A DNA stretch of 64,000 nucleotides from Erigeron canadensis. Its lineage: Eukaryota > Streptophyta > Magnoliopsida > Asterales > Asteraceae. Both the position numbers and the translations under genes were made by a program. This document shows, piece after piece, positions 25,541-37,625 of the stretch (positions are counted from its first letter, which is position 1; each line of letters starts with the position of its first letter). The notes beneath the pieces are model-generated. The model searched no databases. It saw only the letters and a list, made by a program, of their open reading frames with translations, and had not been told where the DNA came from. The stretch lies in contig NC_057769.1 in the NCBI RefSeq assembly GCF_010389155.1, positions 9,610,735 through 9,674,734 of the forward strand, read 5' to 3'.

Positions 25541-26548
25541 TTGTTTTTAAAAAAATATATATGTTCCAATTCCTTATTTGTTATTTTACTTTTAGAGATC
25601 TTGTGGGGTAACCGATGCTACATTGGAAGGTTGAGGGAAATTGCTTAAATGTTTAATTTACTATATTTATTTGTTCGATCTTGTTTTTAGTTAGATCTTT
25701 GATTTCATTTGATTAACAGGTCAACATTACCATAGTATCCTTATGAATTCGCATGCATGCTTTTCTTATGTTTTAATAGCCGTCTAGGCGTGTTACATTC
25801 ACTGAAACGGTCGAAGGTCGCCGTTTCAATAGCATTATTACAAATATATGGTCCGGGACAATGATGTACAATGTAAAGCTCAAGAGAAGGTTACCTTACC
25901 ATTTTTGTAGTCTTGAAACAAGAACAAATTTGTATGATTAGATATAAGTTGTGTGTAATAATCATACAACAAAGAAATTGTCAATATGTATCGATTATTT
26001 TTAGATTAACGTCTATCGCTATTGCAACTATGTTATCTATCATATGATATTGCTTAATTGGTTGTCTACACTTATTTGTTTTGGTAACCGCATCATGAGA
26101 AGCCCGAACCATGTTATTATTCCCCCTGTTGAAAATTACGAGAGGAAATGTTTATTATTCCTTCACCTATTAACATATCACCGTAACAATTGTACAGAAC
26201 ATAAAAACATCTTCTGCACACAATTAATACATATGGTAATATATTAATTCATTTTTATCAATTAGAAGTTTCCAAAATTAAGATGACTACGTATTAATTG
26301 ATGATTGATTGATGATTGATGATGATAATTAGAGTAAACATGCTTTTAAAACTTTCCAACCTTTTCACTACGTATCAATTGATCACTACGTATCAAATGA
26401 TCCTTCCATCTTCATTCACGGCATCTATAGTGTCCAACCTTTTCAAACAAGCTTTTAATTATTTGATAATAATTTTCATAACTAAAATGCCATAATTTAT
26501 TTGAGTTGTGTATAAATACCTTTCATTTCACAAAAAATTTTCATACTA
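25500..26548. other. Intergenic region, probably internal Helitron sequence
   Basis: A TA microsatellite at 25518-25540 is followed by AT-rich DNA. A segment near 26121 (CCCCCTGTTGAAAATTACG) resembles 23840 (CCCCCTGTTGAAAGTTACA). No gene found. Confidence 0.35.
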
Positions 26549-26733
26549 CTATATAAATACCTTTCAATCTTTATATTTGTGTCCCTAAAATGGCAAAAAC
26601 TGGTCCATCTACCAATGCTTCTTCATCGCGCAAAAGGAAAAATCGTCAACGCTCGCATACAGCCCCAAACGCATGCAAATTCTATCAATGTGTCCAACGG
26701 ACGCGCTCCAAACTCGCCGTCTGCAGCCCCTAA
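26549..26733 (+). pseudogene. Promoter plus truncated coding start, copy 2, abutting a Helitron 3' end
   Basis: ACTATATAAATACCTTTCAA precedes an ATG at 26590 whose frame reads MAKTGPSTNASSSRKRK and stops after 47 codons. The +1 frame stays open up to the Helitron end, so a frameshift is likely. It matches the block at 24224-24326. The basic serine-rich start is not recognised. Confidence 0.4.
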
Positions 26734-26789
26734 CGCCGCTGCAACCAACAACGCGCTGACTCCGGTCGTTAATCACGACATGAGAAGAC

Positions 26790-26831
26790 TTTACCATAAT
26801 ATCCCGCCGCAACGTGCGGGTACCATGCTAG
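26790..26831 (+). mobile_element. Helitron 3' terminus (hairpin plus CTAG)
   Basis: CCCGCCGCAACGTGCGGG forms a GC stem, followed by TACCATGCTAG and a T: a canonical Helitron 3' end. The matching 5' end was not found with confidence and may lie as far left as about 23.8 kb. Confidence 0.75.
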
Positions 26832-26832
26832 T

Positions 26833-27016
26833 ATAACATAACATAAATTTACATCGTATATCATAAATGTAACTAAATCAGGTAGTCAGTATAATCAAAA
26901 TTATGTTTGACAATGGTCTGCTACCCTCCTTTTGTTAATTCCTAATTATATAACATAACATAAATTTACATCGTATATCATATATGTAACTAAATCAGGT
27001 AGTCAGTATAATCAAA
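26833..27016. repeat. Direct repeat of about 68 bp flanking 48 bp
   Basis: ATAACATAAATTTACATCGT followed by ATATCATAAATGTAACTAAA and TCAGGTAGTCAGTATAATCA occurs at 26833-26900 and, with one change, at 26949-27016. Possibly a Helitron-associated tandem duplication of the flank. Confidence 0.8.
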
Positions 27017-28499
27017 GACGCATTAATTAATTGTACACTTACCATAAAAATCATGGGCAACATTTAATATAGAATTATACAACCTTTTTATGCATGTTAA
27101 GTGAAGCCCGGGCTTTCATTTAGCATTTTGCTAAATAATATCTATATCTTTTCATTCATTCATATATCTGATGAACACCAATTCGCAAGCAAAATTTTTA
27201 ATTAATTAAATCATTCAAACATGTTTCTTTACAACAAAACATGGCATTTTCCTATCCAAATGATGTTTCTTTAACCTGTTTTATCGAAAAGGATTATGAT
27301 CAAGATTATGTTTATATACAATATATATTGGATCAGAGAATCCATTTTAAAGAATAATAGAAAGAGATAAATATAGATTTACCTGATTAGATGGGTTCAA
27401 TACGATTAGACCTAATATGTGGAAGAAAAACAGGACTGGGTAACATTATAAATATACGTATAGGATATGTAATTGGGAATATAGGAGGCTATAATTGTAA
27501 AATGCAAATGTTGATTATAATTATAAAGGATTTTATTGTTTTATTTTAGCATTTGGACATTTTTGATATAATTGAAGTTTAAAAATGACATTTTTGATAT
27601 TATAAAATTTAGTTGGGCATATATGATATTTTAGACTTTAACAATGGCATATATGAAATTTTCCTAATTATGTATGATAATTTTGAAAAGAATAGTTTTT
27701 TTTTTTATCATTCAGTCGGATACGACATCATGAAAACCTTACAGTATGATGGTGAAGCATTGCACGTACCTTAAATAACGAGATTGTACCGTTATAAGTA
27801 TTTAAATGAAATAAATCCAAGTCTTACAATCATCAAAAATCAAACTCAAAACCTTGGATTTAACCAATATTGCCTCTAGCTAGCCATCATTGGCTTGAAA
27901 CGAAAAGTTAATAAAGATATGGTGGTGGGTGACTGGGTGGTAATGTGGTATTATGTTTGTGTATCTCTTAAATTTAAGTTCTCAATTCTGATGAGAGATC
28001 CTGTTTGGTTACTGGATGGTGACTGGGCCGGGTTTGACATGATTGGGCTTAAGTTCACCAGATAGCAATAAATCAAAAATATATCATAACAAAATTGAGA
28101 ATGAATGCTGAAAGTTAATCATGAGATTGTTTTCTCTCAGTTCAAGTAATTTCATTACTCTAAATTTATAAGTGGATAAAAAAAGTAATTTCATTACTCT
28201 AAATTTATAACTGGATATAAGACGGGCACAATTATTGTGTTTGTGTATATAATTAACGTAGTTTCAGGAAAAAAAAATAAGGTCGATATCATGAAAATGT
28301 AATAAACTATACACGAATGTTTATACCATAGGTGACGATCTTTTACTAGAAAAAAATGTATCTAACTATAATCATGTTTATTGTATGTATTTAACTTTCA
28401 ATTTTTAAACATTGTAAGTACTTGACCAATCAAAATTTGCAAAATGGAAATCTGACAATCTACTGATAACATATGAATACTACATATATCCGCTACATA
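27017..28499. other. Intergenic region without recognised feature
   Basis: AT-rich DNA. A short tandem duplication of about 37 bp (AGTAATTTCATTACTCTAAA) lies at 28146-28218. No gene supported. Confidence 0.35.
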
Positions 28500-28681
28500 C
28501 ATTGGCGGATCCACAAGCAAAGCAGGGTGGGGAACGACCCACTCATTTTAGCCAAATATACCTTATGCCCCGATACAAAAGCTCAAAAAAACAAAAGAAA
28601 ACCTAGTCGAAAACTTATAATCTCGCCAAAAAAAAAAAAAAAAATGGCCCATGTCTTCTAAAATTCTTGGATCTGCCACTG
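28500..28681. mobile_element. hAT-like MITE (CAGTGGCGGATCCA-type ends)
   Basis: Left end CATTGGCGGATCCACAAGC and right end CTTGGATCTGCCACTG are imperfect inverted repeats resembling hAT termini. The core has an A run and a CGAAAAC segment. An 8 bp target duplication is not evident. Confidence 0.45.
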
Positions 28682-29635
28682 ACTTTATATAATGTTAAAA
28701 GTTTGAAAGTTAAATACATATAATTATAATTGAATACATAATACAAATATTCGTGTATAGTTTATTATAATTTAATGTCATAATATTTATCTAAAGGTAA
28801 CACCATGACCATAAAAAAAGATGTTAGAAAAAAAAAAGGCAAAAAAACCATAAAATTTAAAAGGATGCATGTATAAATCGAAATAGGGCCAAATAAAAAG
28901 TTTAACCCATTGGCCAGTTAATAGATCAAAAACTCAAAAAAAGCTCAGAGTTTAGAAACCAAAAAGATAGGCCCGTTAATACAGGCCTGGAGGGAACAGT
29001 GCTCAACGATAATAATAATATAAGTTCTTCTACATTTTTATCACATTATGTTTTAACGCTAAATTCGGATTCAACAACATTGTGTCTTCATATATCTAAC
29101 TTCAATTTTAAAGAAACCTGATAATTTTCGAAAATACCCATGTTTCTAACTCAGAGCTTTTCGTTTACATCTAAATCCAATATCTTAAAAGTCTTAAATC
29201 TCTCAACTATCAATTTATCGATTGATAGTTGGTGTAAAACATGATTATTATGTCTTTAACACGAATGCTATCAAATCAAATAGCAATTTGATGACTTTTT
29301 TGTGACTCATTTAAGTTTAATGGTGGTTTATGAGCTTCAAGATTCAAGATTCGGTAAGAACCTACATTACATGTAAAATGGCCAAGACTCTGTGATAAAC
29401 TAAAAATGGTTTTGTGATTTCTTTTCTATATATTCCTTAATTTCCTTTTGGACAACATCTTGCTAGCTTTTTTAAAAGATTAATAGTATAAAATTGAAAA
29501 ATATGGAATTATGTTGAAAGATGATAATGTTATTTATGTATGGATAGGGAAGAATAAGAACCACATACAATAAGTGCTCACTTTTTAAACATCTATGTGC
29601 TTACTGGATAACTTGATCTTGTACATATAAAGATA
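28682..29635. other. Intergenic region without recognised feature
   Basis: AT-rich, no open frames of note. A short inverted repeat TCAACTATCAATTTATCG/CGATTGATAGTTG occurs at about 29205-29232. Confidence 0.35.
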
Positions 29636-30118
29636 CGAAAGCAAGTACCCGCGTGTTGCGGCGGTGAGATGATGGTGGTGATACCTAGGTTATAGAGTAT
29701 GATATGTTATAGGTGTTGATATGTCATAGAGTATGATAGTCAAATGCCTTAGCCGTACGGGCTCCGACCTCAGATTTAAAAATATGTCGAAAGTATATCG
29801 AATGACATCTCTAATGAAAGAGTATATTATTTTAAGAACACCCATACAATTTTTATAATTTATCGATGTACGGTTTTTGATATAAAATATTTTGAATGAA
29901 TTGGAGGAATAAATGATTTATGGAGGAGAGAGAAAAAAGATGATTGGTTGATATTTGAGGATAGAGAAAGAGTATTATAGTTATTTGAGTTAAATATAAA
30001 ATATATAGCATGGGCATTTTGAGGAAGTACTTAAAATCAATATTGAAAATTTCAAATTCAATATTGAAATTTCAATATTGAAAATCTAAAGAAAATCTAC
30101 TTTATAATATAATATAGA
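29636..30118 (-). mobile_element. Non-autonomous Helitron, family A copy 2
   Basis: On the minus strand it starts TCTATATTATATTATAAAG after an A and ends CCGCAACACGCGGGTACTTG then CTTTCG before T. The body matches 2653-3050 throughout (GAGGTCGGAGCCCGTACGG, TTTTATATCAAAAACCGTAC). It contains about 85 bp more than copy 1. Non-coding. Confidence 0.82.
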
Positions 30119-30313
30119 TAAAACAGAATCATCAAACAAAACTGTGTAATTAAATACATACTAGATTGATTACAATACACAAATGATTGATTACAATACA
30201 CAAATGAAACAATACACATAAATAGAAAATACAAGATCAAATGCCAAACCTATACAAAGTTTTTACCCCGGCCCGTTGGGCGAATAGTATTTACATAATA
30301 CTAGCATACTACT

Positions 30314-30998
30314 ATTCGCCCTGAATATTATGCTAGTATGATATGTTCATGTTACAAAATAATTTTTTTCATGTTACAAAATAAATTTTTTCATACGTCA
30401 TAATTATATGCCATACAATCATATATTGTATGATATGTTACTTGTACTTGATGTATATTGTAAAAAATGGAGCATATACAATTATACATATATTATAAAA
30501 AAGAAAGAAACTACTTAGTGCCGTCTTTTGCGGATTTTGAGCCCCAATACCTCGACAGTGTATGAAGGAGGTTAAGATGTAGGCAGACCTTACCCCTACC
30601 TAAGTAGAGAGGTTGCTTCCAGTTTCCACCTAAATGATAGAAAAAGCCCTCCAACATTCGCCCTGAATATTATGCTAGTATGATATGTTCATGTTACAAA
30701 ATAATTTTTTTCATGTTACAAAATAAATTTTTTCATACGTCATAATTATATGCCATACAATCATATATTGTATGATATGTTACTTGTACTTGATGTATAT
30801 TGTAAAAAATGGAGCATATACAATTATACATATATTATAAAAAAAGAAAGAAACTACTCAGTGTCGTCTTTTGCGGATTTTGAGCCCCAATACCTCGACA
30901 GTGTATGAGGGAGGTTAAGATGTAGGCAGACCTTACCCCTACCTAAGTAGAGAGGTTGCTTCCAGTTTCCACCTAAATGATAGAAAAAGCCCTCCAAC
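30314..30998. repeat. Tandem duplication, two units of about 342 bp
   Basis: The unit from ATTCGCCCTGAATATTATGC to AAAAAGCCCTCCAAC occurs at 30314-30655 and 30656-30998. The copies are nearly identical (an extra A, GCCGTC/GTCGTC, GAAGGA/GAGGGA), so the event looks recent. The right part of each unit is the 3' half of a SINE. Confidence 0.92.
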
Positions 30999-31077
30999 AT
31001 TTGCATGAGATAAGGATTGAACTCATGACCTCTGTTTTCAAAGGTCGGGATGTTTACCACTGATCTAGTCATGCTGC
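30855..31077 (-). mobile_element. tRNA-derived SINE, AU-like
   Basis: On the minus strand GACTAGATCAGTGGTAAACA (box A region) and GAGTTCAATCC (box B) are followed by GGGGTAAGGTCTGCCTACAT and CTCATACACTGTCGAGG, a 3' region I recall from plant AU-type SINEs. A 72-residue open frame through it is not a gene. Its tail was copied by the tandem duplication. Confidence 0.65.
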
Positions 31078-33011
31078 TTTAATTATACATTTATTATCTT
31101 CTCTTTTTTTTTAGTATATTGTTTCTACATGATTGAACGATCAGTGTGTTCATGGCTCTCAATAACCGAAGTTTTTGTGTGGTGAGTGGATTTCAACATC
31201 AAGATGCATGCCAAAAAGGAAAAAAAATAATAATTTTGTATTCAATTATTGACGGGATAATGAGCACATGTACTCTGGCCTGTCACATACTCACATTCAC
31301 TTACATAACAATATCAACTAAAATTATGAATTATGAATATGAATGTAGTATGTATGTATGATAAAACGCGGCAATTTATTTGTAATAATGAAGCATATGT
31401 CGAGTTATTTTTCGGTTTGTAATTTATATACAAAGTACATATATTATAACTTTTAATCGGTGGTTTTAGTGTCATCGATCGGTTATTTACTTATTTTAGA
31501 TGTGATTATGATTAAATTGAAACTAAAAGATTAGTTATGCACAACTATAATTAAGTAGATAGTGTGAAATAATACAAACTTGTATGAGCTAATTAATTAA
31601 TTCGATTCCAATACATATACTCGTAAAAAGTATAGATATAGATTTCTATGAACTAACTTGAGTCAAACTTGTACAGATTTTCAAGGGGTTGCACTTGTAC
31701 CAGTTCATATGTGAAAAATCAAATAGCATGTGCCTTAAAAAAATATTCTAACATATTTTTGCTTTTTATGTAAACCTATTCACTTTTTTTGCGATTGTTA
31801 CTTATTAGAACATCTTTAATTCAGTTAGCTTTTCAAATGTATAGTTTTTTTTTTTAAAAAAAAAATATTATTATCAATATTATTTTAACTAACTATCTTG
31901 CTTTTACATAGTCGTTTACTTTTATCTCAAACGTCTCAAGGTATTTCTCATAGATTTTTTTAATATATGACTACATTTCTAAAAGGCACCGAAGGAAGGA
32001 CAAATTTTCTCAAGGTAAAGTTGGCTAGATACTTAACCATCTAATCAAAATCAAAGATCAAGATTTAAAAATGATTATTAAATTTTATCCCCTAATTATG
32101 ATTCAAGGGTAAATATTTCACTAACTTTACTAATATAATCGTTTTCAACTTTAGATGATGTCAATCCTCAAAAAATAAAGGATTATATTATGTAAGTAGG
32201 GCTAGAAAGTTTTACAGCAACTACATAACCTAAAATAATACGTTGACACATAAAATAGACTGGAACACTTCACCACTTATACCCGGTTAGACAATACAAG
32301 TGACAAGAATACAAATATGACTCTCCTAAGTGAAACTAATATGTTGTCGCCTACATACAATCATCATAAAATCTATAGAATGTAATTTGTCGTGGATTCT
32401 GATGTTAAACCATCTATGAGAACTATCGTCAAAATTCATTAAACATCATTAACAAATAAATAAAAAAATTACGTGTCACAACACATGAACATTATCCTAT
32501 ATAAAACCAAATAGATATTTTGATTTATTATTTCAAAAGAATCTTGTTTTGCTATAAAGAAGATGTATCATTGTAAGATTGGTAATGAGTAATGACCTAA
32601 ACAAAATGGGAATCACCAATAATGTTTACTTTATCGGAGATATTTTTAGTTTGGAACTCTATTGACGGATAATGATATCACATGGAGTTATCATCATCAT
32701 CATAATCATGAAAAATATAGTTGGATAACATGTAAAATGTGTGTTTTTTCTGCCAAAAATGACAAAGCTAAAATAACCAATAAGAAAAAGTTTTTGGCCT
32801 TCCGGAATTAGAAAGGAGGCAATCTAACTATGATCTTACATCATATTCCAATATTTCATTCAATACTCATATTGGACCCACCCATATTTCACTTAACATC
32901 GTTTAATTTAAAATAATGTTTTGTGTAGAGTTGGACCATTTTTTTTTATTAATTAAGTAACAATACTTAATTAATACTCGTAATAAGATGGAGATCTTCT
33001 AAAGTTGTTTT
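31078..33011. other. Intergenic region without recognised feature
   Basis: AT-rich, no supported gene. TAAAGTTGGC...TCAAAGATCAAGATT near 32020-32075 resembles the foldback at 33012 and may be a remnant of the same family. Confidence 0.35.
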
Positions 33012-33145
33012 CAACTTTATAGGTAAAGTTGATAACATCTTAATTTTTGAATTGAAATCAAAGACCAAGATTCAAAAATTATATTTGAATCTTGACCCTT
33101 GATTTTAATCCAATAGTCAAGATATCAACTTTACAAATAAAGTTG
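33012..33145. mobile_element. Small foldback MITE
   Basis: CAACTTTATAGGTAAAGTTG on the left mirrors CAACTTTACAAATAAAGTTG on the right. Inner segments CAAGATTCAAAAATTATA and TTTGAATCTTGACC pair as well. About 134 bp, non-coding. Confidence 0.6.
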
Positions 33146-34375
33146 GGTTTTAATTTTAGATGATCTCAATCCCTCGTATTATTATATTCGATGGTAGCAA
33201 AATAGCAAATCAATATACTCGTATAACCGTTGATGGCCGTCTTAATCAATATATAGAAGTACGTCATTAGAAGGGTAAACATGTTTAGTGTATAGCCATT
33301 GGCCATTGGGAACATAGAAGGGACGACTTTCCCATTTCCACTCAATGTTTGTACTTTTAGCTTTGAGTTTCCATTTCCTTTTACTTTCTTATAATAAAAC
33401 ATTTGACCCAAACTTGAATATTATATTATTGATCATCCAAATAAGAAAAACATGTACTCGATCGTATTTGAATTGTCACTTTACTCATGAGTAAGTAAGA
33501 TATGTCTTAGAAATATTTAGGTACCCTAAGCTTACACAAACACTGTTTGGAGGAGAATGCTTGATTCATGCTTGTTTCAAACTTTTCTATTAAAAGTATG
33601 GTCTGCAGATGAACTTATCATTTCATATCTTGTTTTAATTGGTTCATTGAGTTCCTTGTATTGTAACTTTGAGCCACTTAGTAAAGTTAATTAATTAGTT
33701 CGGTTTGCTATTTAAAAGAAAGACTTTTCAAGTTATGTTTCAAGTTCCTTAATAGTAATACAAACACTTGAAATTGAAATAGTGTTGAGGCCCATGCGTA
33801 GGAACAAACCACGATTCATAAATTTACTAGCTACTCGAGTCGATCATACCCGAGTAGAATTAAAATAGGTTCGTATTGATATTAAAAAAATAAAGTTACA
33901 TAGGATAAAAAGTTGTGATAAATAGTTATCCCAAAGTGAAGCTAAACAGTAACAAAAGTTATGAAGTTATGATGACACGTTAAAAACTAACTGTTCGACA
34001 AAGCAACAAATTTAATTATGTGGCCAAAATTTGGAAAGAAGTAGTTTCAGACCTTCAATAACAAAAGTTTAAAGTGATTAATATCCACTGACACGTTACC
34101 CGCGCAATGCGACGGTGTTCGTGGTGACGACAATGTGGTGGTGGGGGTGACTGTTGGTGATAGTTGAGGCGTCGAGTGATGTTGATAATTGATGTAAAAC
34201 TAATTGATTTAAATGGTTAATGGAAATTTTTTAAAAGATAACGGATTGATATTATAATTTAATCATTAATGCTAATAGGGTAATGTAAGTAACAATATTT
34301 TAAGAGTGTTAGATGAAAATATTACATATTTTTTAATACTTTCAAAACTAAAATGTTGTTTTTTAATATAATAAA
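33146..34375. other. Intergenic region with a possible Helitron remnant
   Basis: At 34095-34200 ACCCGCGCAATGCGACGG and a GGTGGTGG tract followed by GTTGATAATTGATGTAAAAC resemble minus-strand Helitron 3' ends. The partner end was not located. An 81-residue antisense frame at 33166-33411 is not supported as a gene. Confidence 0.35.
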
Positions 34376-34856
34376 GGACAAAATATATAAAAGGGGAACC
34401 TATTTACCTAAAATTCCTAAAAAGGGAACCTATTTTGTTTTCGTTTATTTAAAGGATACAATTTTCATAAATTTCCTAAAAAAGGGAATATTGTTAGTTT
34501 TAGACGACAGACTGCTAATAACTTCGTTAGTTTGCTTACATGGCATTTAAAAAACAGATTATATATATATAAAAAGGTATATAATTTTAGTTGATATTGC
34601 GATGTTGTTATTGTATTATCTTAGAAAGTGTAAAAATGTAATTATATACCTTTATATATATATATATATAAAATCTGTTTTTTAAATGTCACGTAAGCAA
34701 ACTAACGAAGTTAATAGCAGTCTGTCGTCTAAAGCTAACGATATTTCCTTTTTTAGGAAATTTATGAAAACTGTATCCTTTAAATAATTGAAAACAAAAT
34801 AGGTTCTACTTTTTAAGAATTTTAGGTAAATATGTTCTCCTTTTATGATTTAGCCC
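34376..34856. mobile_element. Mutator-like foldback MITE with exact 9 bp target duplication
   Basis: The left arm (ATATAAAAGGGGAACC...CTAAAATTCC, then ACGACAGACTGCTAATAAC and GCTTACATGGCATTTAAAAA) is the inverted copy of the right arm ending GTTCTCCTTTTATGATTTAG then CCC. The arms are over 200 bp and the loop about 45 bp. TATAATAAA flanks both sides (34367-34375, 34857-34865). Confidence 0.9.
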
Positions 34857-34865
34857 TATAATAAA

Positions 34866-35655
34866 ATATGGATAATAAAAATTAAAAAAAATGATTTGAA
34901 ATTTATATCGAAATTGTATAAATTAAATTAGACTTGCACTGAATGACTCAAGCTCGACTTCAAACATGGAATCGAATGTATATATTGACTCACTTCAGCC
35001 TGTGGGAAATAGACAAAATGAATTGAGCAAACATTGAATATAAGAAATTTTTAGGTTCGTTTGGAAAGAAAAACAGAAGACGGCACCGGCCATCATGAAC
35101 ACTCCTAATTTTTAATGTGCCATCTTATCTACCAACAAAATATCTTAGTCCCCACCACCACCGCAAACTTTCTCTTGGCCACACGATTTCTTTTCCCATG
35201 GTAATTATATATAATAATAATGACCTGGAATGACAGTTTGTGTCGTTTTATTTCGTAATATCTACATAATCATAGTTTTGGACTTATAATCCAATGTTTT
35301 TAGCATTTTGTTGATAACTTTTATGACATTTAAGAATAATGTGAAGTTACTTAAGACATGTTAATGTCTAGCTAGCTTGTCTTTTTTATGTAACTTTTTT
35401 AACACGACCAACCATAAAAGTTAGATGGTATATGTTGCACTAACAAAGTTCCAATTATTTCTTGATCTACGCCAAGATATTTTACTACGGTCTTTTTAAC
35501 TGCTGCTTTAAAAGGTTGAAAAAGATTCAACCGGAAAATACGTACCGGTACAACGTGCTAATATAGTGGATTTTTAATCCACTCTAGCCTATCTAGACAT
35601 CTTAAGTTTTTACATTTTGAGTACGAAATTTTGAAGATATTCATTACATAATTGT
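34866..35655. other. Intergenic region without recognised feature
   Basis: AT-rich sequence; no gene or repeat resolved. Confidence 0.35.
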
Positions 35656-35827
35656 ATAATGATGTGTGTCACATGGGATGATTTAGTGGTTGTGGAATTT
35701 TTTCACTTTATGGTTTCTTGTTAGAAAGTCATGAGTTCAAATCCTGGCCTTAGTAAATCCTTTAGGGCATTGTCAGCATTCGAACCCTTTTGGGCAAAAA
35801 AATAAAAATAAAATAATGATGTGTGCC
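35656..35827 (+). mobile_element. tRNA-derived SINE with target duplication
   Basis: The duplications ATAATGATGTGTGTC (35656-35670) and ATAATGATGTGTGCC (35813-35827) bound a 142 bp body. The body has GGATGATTTAGTGGTTG as a box A candidate, GAGTTCAAATCC as box B, and an A-rich tail AAAAAAATAAAAATAA before the second duplication. Structure and size fit a plant SINE. Confidence 0.8.
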
Positions 35828-36738
35828 AAATATTTTCTTCTTTTTGAAATTCCATACGATCCAACACAAAACATAACTTATTCAACGATCTGCTTCTTGT
35901 TTGCTAGAAAGTAACACAATTTATTTTAGATATACCTTTTTAGTTTCAGATTATAAGTAAATTCAAATACAAATTATCCTGATCAACTTCAACACCAACC
36001 AACATTTCGATCCATGAAATTACGAATTACGAAATGTAAGAAGTTTAAACTGCAAAGTAAAAAATTGAAGCATTCATGTTGGTCTACATGAACCACTACT
36101 ATAGTACTATTACTTACAAATTTATTTTTAAATATCAGATTTATTTCTAACGTTGGAGTGAAGCAATGTACAGATAAAAAAAAAATTAATAGCAACTCAA
36201 AACTGTCAAACTAGCCATACCAATAAACAGGTTTGTGTTGGTTTGGACGGCATAGACATAAAAATATCACTAATCCCTTTGGTTCACCTTCAAAAAAATA
36301 GTCAAATCACATTTGTTGGTTTAATTATTAATTAATTAACCCAAAAATTTATCCAATGAATGATCAAAACTATTAGATATTGATAATTTGATATCCTAAG
36401 TAAGCCATTAGGTATAACCATTATTATTATAAGTATAGATACATGTTATAAAAAAAGAAGTCCTACTTACATTACGTTAGTATGCACCAATAATTAGGTA
36501 TTATAAGAAAGAATGTCAATTCTTTAAAACATATACAAAGTTTTTCAGACGCAACAATGCACGGGTCAACCAACTACAAATATGGACTTGTCGTTGGTCG
36601 TCATCACCTTTTATCGTGAGTCACCAATATTCTAGTCCTTTAAGAAAATAATGTTTCAACTTTTTCAAAGAAAATAAATAAATAAATAAATAACAACCTC
36701 ACATTTCCTACTTGTATTAATACAACTTTTTAGTAAGA
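35828..36738. other. Upstream region of the LURP-one-related gene
   Basis: AT-rich intergenic DNA ending in a (TAAA)n run near 36676-36692. A 68-residue antisense frame at 35989-36195 is not supported as a gene. Confidence 0.35.
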
Positions 36739-36747
36739 CTATAAAAA
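36739..36747 (+). promoter_or_regulatory. TATA box of the LURP-one-related gene
   Basis: CTATAAAAAC lies about 107 bp upstream of the ATG at 36854, leaving room for a 70-80 nt leader rich in ACACAC and TATA-like motifs. Confidence 0.65.
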
Positions 36748-36853
36748 CACACCCCTTTTCCATTCTTCCCACTTGCAACTTCATCAAGATTCACATATTT
36801 CTCTCCATACACAAACATATATATAGATATAATTTTATATATATACACACTAC

Positions 36854-37578
36854 ATGGTCATGACAAAAGTACACCCTAATGCCATTGTCACTCCAACTCA
36901 ACCACCGCTCTCCGTTGCGGCTGCAGCGGTCCATGGACCGCTTGTCCTGACTGTATGGAAGAAGTCTTTGCTCTTCAACTGCGATGGTTTCACCGTCTAC
37001 GACTCTAGTGGTGATCTCATCTTTCGAGTTGACAACTATAGTGCTGGAAGCAAGGGTGAGATTGTCCTCATGGACGCTTCCGGACGTTCTCTCCTCACCA
37101 TTCGTCGCAAGGTATAATTCATTCTTATAATTATTAAGGCTAGTATTTTTTTTTTACCTGCCACTTGGAACGTGAGTGCATGATAAATAAACTATAGTTA
37201 GATAACTTTTTAACATTTTAATTTTTGCAGAGGCTAAGTTTGTTGGACAATTGGCTAGTGTATGAAGGAGAAACCGGCGTGAACCCTTTGTTCACGGTGA
37301 CAAAACACATGAACTTCCTTAATAATGCGAAGTCATTGGCTCATGTGACCATAGGATCTAAAGGAAAGAAGGTGGTCTACGAAATAGAAGGGTCATATAC
37401 GCAAAGGTGTTGTGCGATCTATGATGACAAGAAGAAGCTTGTGGCTGAAATTAAACGTAAAGAAACCGTGGGAGGTGTTAAGCTTGGTGGAGATGTGTTT
37501 CGTTTGTATATACAGCCAGAGATTGATCCTACGGTTGCAATGGCATTTGTTGTGGTCCTTGATCAAATGTTTGCCTAG
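36854..37578 (+). CDS. LURP-one-related protein (LOR, DUF567)
   Basis: Exon 1 is 36854-37111 (ends CGCAAG|GTATAA) and exon 2 is 37231-37578 (after TTTTTGCAG), giving 201 residues with an in-frame junction. Landmarks are PLVLTVWKKSLLFNCDGFTV, DLIFRVDNYSAG, GEIVLMDASGRSLLTIRRKR, LSLLDNWLVYEGE, YEIEGSYTQRCCAIYDDKK and GGDVFRLYIQPEIDPTVAMA. These are characteristic of the plant LURP-one family, which has a tubby-like barrel fold. One founding member is induced in defence against downy mildew; most members have no assigned biochemistry. There is no signal peptide or membrane segment, so it is presumably cytosolic. Length is about normal for the family (around 200 aa) and the gene looks intact. I cannot say which LOR number it corresponds to. 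Confidence 0.93.
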
Positions 37579-37625
37579 CCGATTCACCACGTACATATTA
37601 ACCCATTACCTGAGAACACGAGGTC

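Noticed and set aside
30854..31072. 72-residue antisense open frame
   Set aside because: It is the body of a tRNA-derived SINE.
33166..33411. 81-residue antisense open frame beginning MGQMFYYKKVKG
   Set aside because: No motif, no splice partners, and AT-rich codon use like the surrounding intergenic DNA.
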